DNA of 24,008 nucleotides from Alteromonadaceae bacterium (GCA_013393545.1 JABXHG010000189.1:1-24008); one strand, 5' to 3'. Counted from the stretch's first letter, positions 1 through 8,034 are shown. The notes: generated by a model not told the origin, from the letters alone. Numbers and translations: made by a program.

Positions 1-32
1 AAGCCAGAAAGGGCGCGTAAAGGAGGAACCGA

Positions 33-491
33 GTGGATGCCAGCGTGCAAAGCGACGGTGCAGCGGAAACGATCGACCGGAAGATGAACATGGGTGTGCC
101 GGCCTTCAACATTGCCACGTCCGTAAGCCTGATTATTGCCCAGCGCCTCGGGCGGCGCCTGTGTAAACACTGCAAGGAACCACTGGATGTACCAAAAGAA
201 ACGCTTTTGAAGGAAGGGTTCACAGAAGCGCAGATTGACGAAGGGTTTACATTGTACCGCCCGAAAGGCTGTGATAAATGCAGTAGTGGCTACAAGGGCC
301 GTGTCGGTATCTATGAGGTGGTGAAAATTACCGACGAACTGGCCAGCATGATCATGGAGGAGGCGAGCTCGATCCAGATTGCCAAACAGGCCCAGAAAGA
401 GGGCTTCCGTAATTTGCGGCAGTCTGCCCTGTTAAAGGTAATTGAAGGCGTAACGAGTCTTGAGGAAGCCAACCGCGTAACCAAGGATTAA
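33..491 (+). CDS. pilB: PilB, type IV pilus extension ATPase, C-terminal fragment
   Basis: This is the last ~140 residues of the cytoplasmic hexameric ATPase that powers pilin polymerisation. From about base 78 the protein reads as ordinary PilB: N-M-G-V-P-A-F-N, then I-I-A-Q-R-L-G-R-R-L-C, then the two CxxC pairs (C-K-H-C and C-D-K-C) of the zinc-binding tetracysteine site, G-Y-K-G-R-V-G-I-Y-E-V, and the ending S-L-E-E-A-N-R-V-T-K-D. It stops 3 nt before pilC, as expected in pilBCD. The start is odd. An in-frame TAA lies at 18-20, followed by a good Shine-Dalgarno sequence (aaggagg, 20-26) and GTG at 33. Residues 1-15 line up only loosely with the PilB His box (T-L-H-T-N) and lack its key residues. 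I infer a real PilB tail joined to foreign or poor-quality sequence at the window edge, rather than a genuine short PilB. Confidence 0.85.
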   Translation: MDASVQSDGAAETIDRKMNMGVPAFNIATSVSLIIAQRLGRRLCKHCKEPLDVPKETLLKEGFTEAQIDEGFTLYRPKGCDKCSSGYKGRVGIYEVVKITDELASMIMEEASSIQIAKQAQKEGFRNLRQSALLKVIEGVTSLEEANRVTKD

Positions 492-494
492 TTC

Positions 495-1715
495 ATGGCA
501 GAAAAAGCTAAAAAACTGGAAGTATTCATTTGGGAAGGCAGAGACCGAAAGGGCAACAAGGCCAAGGGAGAAATGGCCGGCAGCACCACGGCGCTGGTGA
601 AGGCCCAGTTACGCACCCAGGGTATTCTTCCTGACAAGGTCAAGAAAAAACCGAAACCCTCGTTTGGCGGCAGCAAGAAGGTTACGCCGTTTGATATCGC
701 CATGCCCACCCGCCAGCTGGCCCCCTTGATGCAGGCCGGTGTGCCACTGGTACAGAGCTTTGACATTGTAGCCGATGGCCTGGAGAACAAGGGGCTTCAG
801 GAACTGGTAATCAGCCTGCGCAATGATATTTCTTCAGGCACCGGCTTTGCTTCCGCCCTGCGCAAGCACCCCAAGCATTTCGATGATCTTTACTGCAACC
901 TGGTGGAATCCGGCGAAAAGGCCGGTGCACTGGAACAAATGCTGGACCGGATCGCTTTATATCTTGAAAAAACCGAGATTCTCAAGAAGAAAGTGAAAAA
1001 GGCGATGACTTACCCCATCGCGGTTATCGTGGTGGCTATTATCGTGACCGCCATACTGCTGGTGAAGGTGGTGCCCCAGTTTGAAAGCCTGTTCGCGGGC
1101 TTTGGCGCGGAATTGCCAGTATTCACACAGTTTGTAATAGGCATTTCTGAGTGGATGCAAAAATGGTGGTTCGTGGTATTGATCGGCATTGTCGGTTCCA
1201 TCTTTCTGTTCAAGGAAGGCAAACGGCGCGTACCGGCGTTCTCGGATTTCGTGGACAAATGGGTGCTTAAGCTGCCGGTTGTTGGCGAAATTCTGGACAA
1301 GTCCGCCGTTGCCAAGTTTGGCCGGGTACTGTCCACCACCTTCGCCGCCGGTGTACCGCTGGTGGATGCGCTGGATTCAGTGTCCGGCGCCACCGGTAAC
1401 GCGGTGTACCGGGATGCGGTTACCAACATCAAAAATGATGTTTCCAGCGGTACCCAGCTGCAGGCCTCCATGCGCAACCAGGATATTTTCCCGGTAATGG
1501 CCGTGCAGTTAACGGCGATTGGTGAGGAATCCGGTAACCTGGATGAGATGCTGGGCAAGGTAGCCGAGCACTACGAGGCCGTGGTGGATGACATGGTGGA
1601 TAACCTGACTTCACTGATGGAGCCGTTGATTATGTCGGTGCTGGGTGTGCTAGTGGGTGGCTTGATTGTGGCCATGTATCTGCCGATCTTCCAGATGGGC
1701 CAAGTAGTGGGGTAA
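495..1715 (+). CDS. pilC: PilC, type IV pilus inner-membrane platform protein
   Basis: PilC is the polytopic inner-membrane platform on which PilB (extension) and PilT (retraction) act. The protein has 406 residues, a normal family length. It contains two T2SSF domains, at about residues 68-190 and 270-395, each followed by hydrophobic segments. Recognisable stretches include L-V-E-S-G-E-K-A-G-A-L-E in the first half, A-I-G-E-E-S-G-N-L-D-E in the second, and the membrane end L-I-V-A-M-Y-L-P-I-F. The ATG at 495 lies 3 nt after the pilB stop with an aagga-like ribosome site inside the pilB end, so translation is probably coupled. One oddity: the usual F-[TS]-R-Q-L-A-T-[ML]-[ML] motif reads P-T-R-Q-L-A-P-L-M at residues 71-79. 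Confidence 0.95.
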   Translation: MAEKAKKLEVFIWEGRDRKGNKAKGEMAGSTTALVKAQLRTQGILPDKVKKKPKPSFGGSKKVTPFDIAMPTRQLAPLMQAGVPLVQSFDIVADGLENKGLQELVISLRNDISSGTGFASALRKHPKHFDDLYCNLVESGEKAGALEQMLDRIALYLEKTEILKKKVKKAMTYPIAVIVVAIIVTAILLVKVVPQFESLFAGFGAELPVFTQFVIGISEWMQKWWFVVLIGIVGSIFLFKEGKRRVPAFSDFVDKWVLKLPVVGEILDKSAVAKFGRVLSTTFAAGVPLVDALDSVSGATGNAVYRDAVTNIKNDVSSGTQLQASMRNQDIFPVMAVQLTAIGEESGNLDEMLGKVAEHYEAVVDDMVDNLTSLMEPLIMSVLGVLVGGLIVAMYLPIFQMGQVVG

Positions 1716-1743
1716 CCTGCTGATACTGAAACCAAAAAATGAC

Positions 1744-1839
1744 TTGCCACGAAACCCACGAAAGAACACTAAAGTAAAAATAAAGGCACTTTTAACACTG
1801 CTAATCTTTTTTCGTGTTCTTTCGTGGATTTCGTGGCAA
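1744..1839. repeat. Long inverted repeat between pilC and pilD
   Basis: The left arm (1744-1769, starting ttgccacgaaacccacg) and right arm (1814-1839) are reverse complements at 25 of 26 positions, around an AT-rich 44-nt loop. Each arm itself contains two CACGAAA units. The element fills most of the 152-bp gap between pilC and pilD, which are normally close together. It could be a MITE-like insertion or an mRNA hairpin that tunes expression inside the operon. It has no terminator-like T run placed after the stem in the + direction. Confidence 0.8.
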
Positions 1840-1867
1840 AAAAAATCTTTTCACCAACTGGTAACCC

Positions 1868-2752
1868 ATGTTCTCCGCAAAAACTCTTGAAATCTTTCTG
1901 AACACCCCTTGGCTTCTCTACACCGTCGTCACTTTCTTCTCGCTCTGCATTGGCAGCTTCCTGAATGTGGTGATTCTGCGCCTGCCGAAGATGATGCAGC
2001 AGGGCTGGCGCTGTCAGTGTGAGGAGTTTTTGGAACTGCCGGCGGAGCAGCGTAAGAGTGATGAGCCGGTTACGCTGTCTAAGCCCGCCTCCACTTGCCC
2101 TTCCTGCGGCCACAAGATCCGTGCCTGGGAAAATATTCCGGTGGTCAGCTGGTTGGCGCTGCGGGGCAAGTGCTCGTCCTGCGGTAATCGCATTTCGCCC
2201 CGTTATCCGGCGATTGAGGCCATCACGGCTATTTTGGCGGTGGTGACCGTAGCACTGCTGGGGCCAACGGAATCGGCACTCTGGGCGCTGCTGCTGGTCT
2301 ACGCGCTGGTGGCTCTGACGGTGATTGATTTTGATACCCAGCTGTTGCCAGACAGCATCACTCTTCCACTGATGTGGCTGGGGCTGGTGTTGAACTATTT
2401 TGGTGTTTTGACTGGCTTCGAAAGCGCTTTCTGGGGCGCGGTGGCTGGTTACCTGTCGCTTTGGTCTGTGTACTGGCTGTTCAAGCTGGTCACCGGCAAG
2501 GAAGGCATGGGTTATGGGGATTTCAAACTTCTGGCCGCGCTCGGGGCCTGGCTGGGCTGGCAACTGCTGCCGGCGGTCATTCTGCTCTCTTCGCTGGTGG
2601 GTGCCGTGGTGGGCATCAGCCTGATGGTGTTCCGTAAGCACGGGCGGGAAGTGCCGATTCCGTTCGGGCCTTATCTGGCCACCGCCGGTGTGCTTTGTTT
2701 GTGGTTTGGGGATGCCATTGTGCAGTTCTGGTTTGGGTTTCTCGGTGTATGA
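1868..2752 (+). CDS. pilD: PilD, prepilin leader peptidase / N-methyltransferase
   Basis: PilD is a bifunctional inner-membrane aspartyl protease. It cleaves type IV prepilins and type II secretion pseudopilins after Gly and methylates the new N-terminus. The protein has 294 residues. The N-terminal methyltransferase part carries G-S-F-L-N-V-V and the four-cysteine site C77-x2-C80 and C102-x2-C105. The catalytic aspartates are D154 (V-I-D-F-D) and D218 (G-Y-G-D), 64 residues apart as in Pseudomonas PilD. Seven or eight hydrophobic segments follow. The ATG at 1868 is chosen because it begins the usual short hydrophobic N-terminus. The end overlaps coaE by 4 bp (ATGA), which supports translational coupling. 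Confidence 0.95.
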   Translation: MFSAKTLEIFLNTPWLLYTVVTFFSLCIGSFLNVVILRLPKMMQQGWRCQCEEFLELPAEQRKSDEPVTLSKPASTCPSCGHKIRAWENIPVVSWLALRGKCSSCGNRISPRYPAIEAITAILAVVTVALLGPTESALWALLLVYALVALTVIDFDTQLLPDSITLPLMWLGLVLNYFGVLTGFESAFWGAVAGYLSLWSVYWLFKLVTGKEGMGYGDFKLLAALGAWLGWQLLPAVILLSSLVGAVVGISLMVFRKHGREVPIPFGPYLATAGVLCLWFGDAIVQFWFGFLGV

Positions 2753-3546
2753 CCCACATTATCGGCCTCACGGGCGGCATTGGCTCTGGCAAATCCACGG
2801 TGGCCCGGCTTTTTGGCAAGCTGGGTGTGCACTGGGTAGATGCGGATGATGTCGCCCGGCAGGTGGTGGAGCCGGGTACCAAAGCCCTGGAAGCCATTGC
2901 TGAACACTTTGGGCCAGAGGTGTTGCAAGCTGATGGTTCACTGAACCGGGGCTGGTTGCGACAGCGGATTTTCGAGGTGCCGGTGGAGAAGGAATGGTTG
3001 GAGGGGTTGCTGCATCCCATTATTCGTAAGGAATTGATGAATCAGCTTTTATACCCCCTCTCCCCATCCCCTCTCCCACCAGGGGAGAGGGGTTACACCG
3101 TGAAATCCGTCCTGGAACCGCGCCTGCTGACTCTCCCGCCAGGGGAGAGGGGTTACACAACATTAGCGGCAAACATTCCCTCTCCCCTGGCGGGAGAGGG
3201 CCAGGGAGAGGGGCGCAAAAGCACGTACGACTTACCGTACGTAATCCTAATCTCTCCCCTGCTTTTAGAAACCGATCAACACGAACTCGTTGAAAAGGTT
3301 ATCGTGGTCGATGTTCCGGAGTCGGTTCAACTTGCACGCACCATGGCTCGTGATGATAATTCCCGTGAGCAGGTAGAACGCATTATGGCGGCCCAGATGG
3401 CCAGGAATGAGCGGTGTGCCCGGGCAGATGCCGTTATCAACAATAATAACCCCTTGGCCGATGTGGAGCGTCAGGTTCGTGAATGTCATGATCGCTTCGT
3501 GCATGAGTTTTCCTCCGGGCCCGAAAAAGAGCCCGGTAACACCTAA
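2749..3546 (+). CDS. coaE: Dephospho-CoA kinase with an in-frame repeat insertion
   Basis: CoaE phosphorylates dephospho-CoA with ATP, the last step of coenzyme A synthesis, in the cytosol. The start at 2749 overlaps the pilD stop and gives M-T-H-I-I-G-L-T-G-G-I-G-S-G-K-S-T, the P-loop, at the very N-terminus as usual. D-A-D-D-V-A-R (31-37) and H-P-I-I-R (89-93) follow. The C-terminal half (I-S-P-L-L-L-E-T, V-V-D-V-P, R-T-M-A-R-D-D, A-A-Q-M-A-R) is also normal. Between residue ~101 and ~158 lies a stretch of about 57 residues containing L-P-P-G-E-R-G twice and S-P-L-A-G-E-G-Q-G-E-G. It is encoded by palindromic repeats, making the protein 265 residues against 206 in E. coli. The frame is kept, so the enzyme may still work, with an extra loop near the lid region. 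Confidence 0.93.
   Translation: MTHIIGLTGGIGSGKSTVARLFGKLGVHWVDADDVARQVVEPGTKALEAIAEHFGPEVLQADGSLNRGWLRQRIFEVPVEKEWLEGLLHPIIRKELMNQLLYPLSPSPLPPGERGYTVKSVLEPRLLTLPPGERGYTTLAANIPSPLAGEGQGEGRKSTYDLPYVILISPLLLETDQHELVEKVIVVDVPESVQLARTMARDDNSREQVERIMAAQMARNERCARADAVINNNNPLADVERQVRECHDRFVHEFSSGPEKEPGNT
3056..3216. repeat. REP-like palindromic repeats inserted in frame in coaE
   Basis: There are three units built on the palindrome ccctctccc...gggagaggg. Unit A (about 3056-3092) and unit C (about 3177-3216) are inverted copies of the same ~38-bp sequence. Unit B (about 3131-3153) is a shorter copy in the orientation of A. The A hairpin pairs 3068-3077 with 3083-3092. The same repeat recurs at 9939-10110 outside genes. 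The translation of this stretch has no counterpart in CoaE relatives that I know. Confidence 0.85.
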
Positions 3547-4636
3547 CCCGCCGGGAACATTTTCCCTGAAACGTCTGGCTCCACCCACGCTTTTAAGCGT
3601 GGCGCTAATTTTGCCATTACCCGGGCATGCCGAAGGGCCGCTGCGGTCATTGTTTGAACCCTCAACCACTGAACTGCTGTCCCCCTACCGATTGCCGGCC
3701 TCGTTTTACACCTTTGCACCCGATGAGGCCTGGGCTGAGCCAGAGGATACCTGGTGGCAGGGCGCCAGTAACTGGGTGATTGACCAGGAAAGACGGTATG
3801 GCCCCGCCGTGCAAGGGTTTGGGGCCTGGGCCGACCAAACCCTCTCGGGCTCTTCACGGGTGTTGCCCAGCAATGAGAGCTATCTGCGCCTGGGGGCGGC
3901 GGCCAAATCCGAGACCGGCAATCTGGCTGATTTTGAGCCGGAGGTGCGGTTTCGGCTAGAGGTACCCACCACCGAGGAAAAGCTGAAACTGGTCATTGAT
4001 AGCGAGACGGAAGATCTGGTTCCGCTGGAAGAGCGTGACCGGGACAGGCAACTGGTTGATTCCGAGCGAACCGATTCCGAAACCACGGGTGCGTTGCGTT
4101 ACATCACCGAAATTGGTGATGCCGTTAACTTCACCACCGATATTGGCGGGCGTTTGCGGCTGCCGCCGGAGATGTTCTGGCGAGCCAAGGCCGGCAAAGG
4201 CTGGCAACTGAGCAATGACTGGAGCCTGGCGGCGGAACAGCGGGTTTATTACTACCACACCGAAGGCTGGGGCGCTCGCAGCTGGTTTGGTGTAAACCGG
4301 CCCTTGCCCGACGGCTGGCGTTTTTTTTCGTCTTCCGAACTGGAATGGCAGCACGATGAGCGAAAGTTTGAAAGCGCCCAGATTTTCAGCATTCGCAAGC
4401 GCTTGAATAACCGGTCGGAAATTCGCCCCCGCCTGGGCGTGCTGGGAGAGAGTCAGCCCGAGTGGCGGACCACTTCTTACTTCGCCGATGTTACCTGGCG
4501 CTACCGGATATACGAGGACTGGCTGTTTGCGGAGTTTATTCCCGCCCTGTCGTTTCCTCGCGAAAAGAATTTCCGGGAACAAACATCCATTCTTTTTCGC
4601 CTGGAAATGTATTTCGCAGGAACGCTGGACCGTTAG
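3503..4636 (+). CDS. Exported protein of unknown function
   Basis: I do not recognise this family. From the ATG at 3503 the protein has about 377 residues. It begins with a long basic N-region, then a hydrophobic segment (L-L-S-V-A-L-I-L-P-L-P) and a plausible signal peptidase site after G-H-A. The mature part has many alternating polar and aromatic strands (for example R-V-Y-Y-Y-H-T-E-G-W-G and the end I-L-F-R-L-E-M-Y-F), which suggests an outer-membrane or periplasmic beta-rich protein. The start overlaps the last 44 bp of coaE in another frame. An ATG at 3488 is in frame too, but it only lengthens the N-region. The gene is followed after 2 nt by trmO, so it sits inside the pil-coaE-trmO run. 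Confidence 0.7.
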   Translation: MSFPPGPKKSPVTPNPPGTFSLKRLAPPTLLSVALILPLPGHAEGPLRSLFEPSTTELLSPYRLPASFYTFAPDEAWAEPEDTWWQGASNWVIDQERRYGPAVQGFGAWADQTLSGSSRVLPSNESYLRLGAAAKSETGNLADFEPEVRFRLEVPTTEEKLKLVIDSETEDLVPLEERDRDRQLVDSERTDSETTGALRYITEIGDAVNFTTDIGGRLRLPPEMFWRAKAGKGWQLSNDWSLAAEQRVYYYHTEGWGARSWFGVNRPLPDGWRFFSSSELEWQHDERKFESAQIFSIRKRLNNRSEIRPRLGVLGESQPEWRTTSYFADVTWRYRIYEDWLFAEFIPALSFPREKNFREQTSILFRLEMYFAGTLDR

Positions 4637-4638
4637 CC

Positions 4639-5391
4639 ATGCCCAAACTCCCCCACAAAAGCAAACCGGCGGCCGAGGCACTGACCCTCACACCGATTGC
4701 CATCACCCACTCCTGCTTCAAGGACAAATTCGGTGTGCCCCGACAGCCAGGACTGACCCGCCACGCTCATGCGGAACTGGTGATTGAACCGCCGTTTGAT
4801 CGGGAAGACGCTTTTCGTGGCCTGGAATCCGCCAGCCATTTGTGGCTGACATTCCAGTTTCACGAAGCGGTGCGGGCCGAGTGGCGGCCAGTGGTTCGCC
4901 CACCCAGGCTGGGCGGCAACAAGAAAATAGGCGTGTTTGCCTCACGCTCGCCCTTCCGCCCCAACAGCCTGGGTTTGTCGGTAGTACGCAACAATGGCCT
5001 GGCCCGCCGTGCTGACGGCCGGCTGGTGCTGCGTATTGCCGATCATGACCTGATCGACAATACGCCGATTCTCGATATCAAACCTTACCTGCCGTTCGCG
5101 GATGCCCTGCCAGAGGCCTCGCTGGGCTGGGCCGAGTCTGCGCCCACCGATGCCCTTGAGGTTGTCTTCTCTGACGAGGCCGAAGCTCAGTTGTCTGCCC
5201 TGCCGAAAGATCAGTACCCGGATTTTCGTGCGCTGATCCATGATGTGGTGAGTTTCGACCCCCGCCCATCTTTCCGTCGCGGGCGCGATGAAGACCGTAC
5301 TTATGGTGTGTCGTTGTACGATAAAAATGTGCGATTCCGGTTTATTACCGATGACGAGCGGCGTTGGGTGTTTGTACTGTCGGTCTGTTAA
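4639..5391 (+). CDS. trmO: tRNA (adenine(37)-N6)-methyltransferase TrmO (TsaA/YaeB family)
   Basis: TrmO uses S-adenosylmethionine to methylate t6A37 of threonine tRNAs to m6t6A. The 250-residue protein follows the family closely: D-K-F-G-V-P-R-Q-P-G-L, R-G-L-E-x-x-S-H-L-W, W-R-P-V-V-R-P-P-R-L-G-G-N, G-V-F-A-S-R-S-P-F-R-P-N, and D-I-K-P-Y-L-P-F-A-D. The C-terminal extension, with D-P-R-P-S-F and V-R-F-R, matches the proteobacterial form. The ATG at 4639 lies 2 nt after the stop of the upstream gene. An upstream in-frame start at 4462 would lie deep in that gene and is rejected. Confidence 0.93.
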   Translation: MPKLPHKSKPAAEALTLTPIAITHSCFKDKFGVPRQPGLTRHAHAELVIEPPFDREDAFRGLESASHLWLTFQFHEAVRAEWRPVVRPPRLGGNKKIGVFASRSPFRPNSLGLSVVRNNGLARRADGRLVLRIADHDLIDNTPILDIKPYLPFADALPEASLGWAESAPTDALEVVFSDEAEAQLSALPKDQYPDFRALIHDVVSFDPRPSFRRGRDEDRTYGVSLYDKNVRFRFITDDERRWVFVLSVC

Positions 5392-5460
5392 ACTCTGCCG
5401 GTCAGTTTTTAAACGCCCCGTTTAACAGTGAACGTTTAACCGACACAGGGATTTAGTGCC

Positions 5461-7362
5461 TTGCCTTCGTTATTGATTGTGCTGCTTTTGCTGTGCCTGT
5501 TGCTTGCCGGAGCCCTTGGCTGGGCACTGCTTGCGCGCAGGTGCATGGCTCAACAGCTTCACACCATGGCCAGGCAGGTACGGGAGCTGGATCTGGACAC
5601 GCTGGTGGAACCGGTATCGCCCGGTCAGGGCCGGCGAGCCCGCCCCGTTTCGGAACTGGAACGGGCCTTGAACACCATGCGGTTACAGCTGCTGGAGCGC
5701 GCCCGCGCCCTGCGACAAAACGCTCACCAGGCCAGTATCGAGCGTGATCAGGCCTTGCAGGCCAATGAGGCCAAAACCCGCTTTCTGGCCAATATAAGCC
5801 ATGAACTGCGCATTCCTTTGCAATCCGTTTCCGGTTACGGCAGTTTGCTGGCAGACACACCGCTGGACCCGGAGCAACGGGAGTACACACAAACTCTACT
5901 CAGTGCGGCCGACAGCCTGGCTATCATCATCAGCGACCTGCTGGACATCTCCAGCATCGAAGCCGGCAAGATGGAACTGGAAGACGTTCCCTTTGATCTT
6001 CGCGATACCCTGAATGATCTGGTGCACATGCTGGGCGGCCGGGCCCGGGAGAAAGGTCTGGAACTGGATGTCAGAGTAGACGAAACCCTCCCCTGGGAAC
6101 TTGCGGGAGATCCGGTGCGCATACGCCAGGTACTGCTGAACCTGCTTTCCAACGCCATTAAATATACCGATTCCGGCCATGTACTTATCGGCGTGGAGGT
6201 TTTATCCCGTAAAGGCGGGCAAGTTCGGTTGCGGTTATCGGTGGAAGATACGGGAATTGGAATTGCACCGGACGATATAGAACGAATTTACCAACCCCAT
6301 GTTCAGTTAAACCACCGTTTCAGCCAGCCCTTAACCGGCGCTGGCCTGGGACTGACCATCAGCCGGCAATTGGCGGGCCTTATGGGCGGCACACTGGATG
6401 TGGAAAGCCGTCCAGGCCAGGGGTCCACTTTCTGGATGGAGTTGTCTTTCAGAGACGCCGGCAGCAGTTCCCAGGCGCTTGTCCGGCCGGACAACCGGTC
6501 AATTCAGGGCCGGCGCATACTCGTGCTTGATTCCTACGAGCTTTCCCGAAAAATCACGCTGGAAGTCCTCTCAAGACACGATCTGGTGATTGATTCGGTG
6601 GGTTCCGGCGGTGAAACACTGGCCTTGCTGGAGATGGCCAACGAATCCGGCAATGATTATCACGCGCTGGTCATGGACGGCTTTGTAGCCGATACCGATA
6701 GCGAACGGTTGTGCCAGCAGATTCACAATGACCCACGCTGGGCAACACTGCGCCTGATGATCCTGACCTCAAACCCGCAACGTGGTGATGCCGAACACTT
6801 CCGGGCGGCGGGCGCCGATGCGTTCCTGAGCAAGACCCTGCGGGAATCCTGGCTCACGCCCATGCTGAACCAGATGTTTATTGATGCCGACAACCACGAG
6901 CGCCGTTTTTTAACGCGCTTTTCTTTACAGGCGGTAAGCGACATCGACCGCCGGCAACAGCAAATAACCTGTGGTCGCATGCGGGTCTTACTGGTTGAGG
7001 ACAACCCGGTTAACCAGGCACTGACCCGTCGGTTGCTGGAAAAACTCAACTGCGAAGTGACTACTGCCAATGATGGTGTCCAGGCCTCCAGACTTTGGCA
7101 ATCGCGGCCGTTTGATTTTATTTTAATGGATTGCGTGATGCCGGAAATGGACGGGTTCGAAGCCACCCGGCAGCTGCGCCAGTGGGAAAAAGATAACGGT
7201 CATTCACCCGTACCCGTGGTAGCCCTGACGGCTAACGCCTCGGAAGATGATGAAGAGCAGTGTCACGCGGCGGGCATGGATTCGTTCATCGCCAAACCCG
7301 TTAAAATGGATATGCTCAAGGCGGTTCTGGAACAATATCGCCCGGAATGCGAGCCTTCCTGA
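5461..7362 (+). CDS. Hybrid sensor histidine kinase with two receiver domains
   Basis: This is a membrane-anchored two-component kinase of 633 residues. One transmembrane helix lies at about residues 4-25, followed by a linker and coiled coil (about 65-105). The HisKA domain has phospho-acceptor H114 in I-S-H-E-L-R. The ATPase domain shows N-L-L-S-N-A-I-K-Y-T (N box), D-T-G-I-G-I and G-A-G-L-G-L. The first receiver (about 350-470) keeps D406 and a lysine, but its acidic pocket reads L-D-S instead of D-D, so it may be weak. The second (about 505-625) is canonical, with E-D-N-P-V-N, D557 and A-K-P. No HPt domain follows. The start is TTG at 5461, because it alone keeps the transmembrane helix. 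The signal and target are unknown; no cognate regulator is adjacent. Confidence 0.88.
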   Translation: MPSLLIVLLLLCLLLAGALGWALLARRCMAQQLHTMARQVRELDLDTLVEPVSPGQGRRARPVSELERALNTMRLQLLERARALRQNAHQASIERDQALQANEAKTRFLANISHELRIPLQSVSGYGSLLADTPLDPEQREYTQTLLSAADSLAIIISDLLDISSIEAGKMELEDVPFDLRDTLNDLVHMLGGRAREKGLELDVRVDETLPWELAGDPVRIRQVLLNLLSNAIKYTDSGHVLIGVEVLSRKGGQVRLRLSVEDTGIGIAPDDIERIYQPHVQLNHRFSQPLTGAGLGLTISRQLAGLMGGTLDVESRPGQGSTFWMELSFRDAGSSSQALVRPDNRSIQGRRILVLDSYELSRKITLEVLSRHDLVIDSVGSGGETLALLEMANESGNDYHALVMDGFVADTDSERLCQQIHNDPRWATLRLMILTSNPQRGDAEHFRAAGADAFLSKTLRESWLTPMLNQMFIDADNHERRFLTRFSLQAVSDIDRRQQQITCGRMRVLLVEDNPVNQALTRRLLEKLNCEVTTANDGVQASRLWQSRPFDFILMDCVMPEMDGFEATRQLRQWEKDNGHSPVPVVALTANASEDDEEQCHAAGMDSFIAKPVKMDMLKAVLEQYRPECEPS

Positions 7363-7394
7363 CCGTTCCGGCGTTTTCTTTAACGGCTTTTAAG

Positions 7395-7423
7395 TTGTAC
7401 AGCGCCGACAGGCTGGTTACCAT
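7395..7423 (+). promoter_or_regulatory. Possible sigma-70 promoter for the YfaZ-type gene
   Basis: TTGTAC (7395-7400) and TACCAT (7418-7423) are separated by 17 nt and lie 45 nt before the downstream ATG. Both boxes are imperfect, so this is only a candidate. Confidence 0.3.
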
Positions 7424-7467
7424 CCTGCCTAAATCCTGTTGATGATCCGATAACGCAAGGTGTACCC

Positions 7468-8034
7468 ATGAAACTGTCCCGCGTTTCTATTCTGGCACTC
7501 TCACTGGCTGCGGCGCCCGCCGCCTTCGCCAGTAATCTGGACCTGAGCCTGACCAACGAGTCAGTACGCGGTCACTACAACTTTTTATCCAGCAAGGATG
7601 AGCTCCAGCTGGGTGCCGGTTACACCTATCACGAAGGCAGCCGTCATATCGCCAATGCCGAGTTTCATGCCCAGGGCCAGACTTCACTCGGCAACCTGCC
7701 TGCCACCGCCGGCCTGGGCGTGCGGGCCATCGGCTGGGATGACGATGACTATGCCGACGGTGGCGCGCTGATGATTGGCGGCTACAGCACCGTGAACATT
7801 CCCGACGTTCCCGGCCTGTCGGTTGGCGGCAGCCTGCACTACGCGCCCAGCATTTTGTCGTTCGGTGACTCAGACGACATGACCAGCATCGAGTTGCGCG
7901 GCAGCTACCGCGTAATCCGCAACGCCGAGGTGTTTGCCGGCTACCGTTATCTGAACACAGACCTGGACGTACGCGGCAACAACGATGTGGACCTGGACAA
8001 GGGTTTGATGGCTGGCATCAAGCTGTTCTTCTGA
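7468..8034 (+). CDS. YfaZ-family outer-membrane protein
   Basis: This is a small beta-barrel outer-membrane protein of unknown function. The 188-residue protein has a clear signal peptide (M-K-L-S-R, a hydrophobic core, cleavage after A-A-F-A at about residue 21). The mature chain starts S-N-L-D-L-S-L-T-N-E-S-V, typical of YfaZ-type proteins, and continues as amphipathic strands ending in the aromatic outer-membrane signature L-F-F. An aagg-like ribosome site lies before the ATG. It stands alone between the sensor kinase and the glucosaminidase, with its own candidate promoter and a strong one following it, so it is probably monocistronic. Confidence 0.8.
   Translation: MKLSRVSILALSLAAAPAAFASNLDLSLTNESVRGHYNFLSSKDELQLGAGYTYHEGSRHIANAEFHAQGQTSLGNLPATAGLGVRAIGWDDDDYADGGALMIGGYSTVNIPDVPGLSVGGSLHYAPSILSFGDSDDMTSIELRGSYRVIRNAEVFAGYRYLNTDLDVRGNNDVDLDKGLMAGIKLFF

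Noticed and set aside
1769..2641. Minus-strand open frame opposite pilD.
   Set aside because: Its Gln/His-rich content is typical of antisense frames, and pilD is unambiguous.
7342..7380. A hairpin (ccggaa / ttccgg) with a T-rich run at the end of the sensor kinase gene as a terminator.
   Set aside because: The stem is only 6 bp with a long loop and overlaps the coding end, so it is too weak to call.
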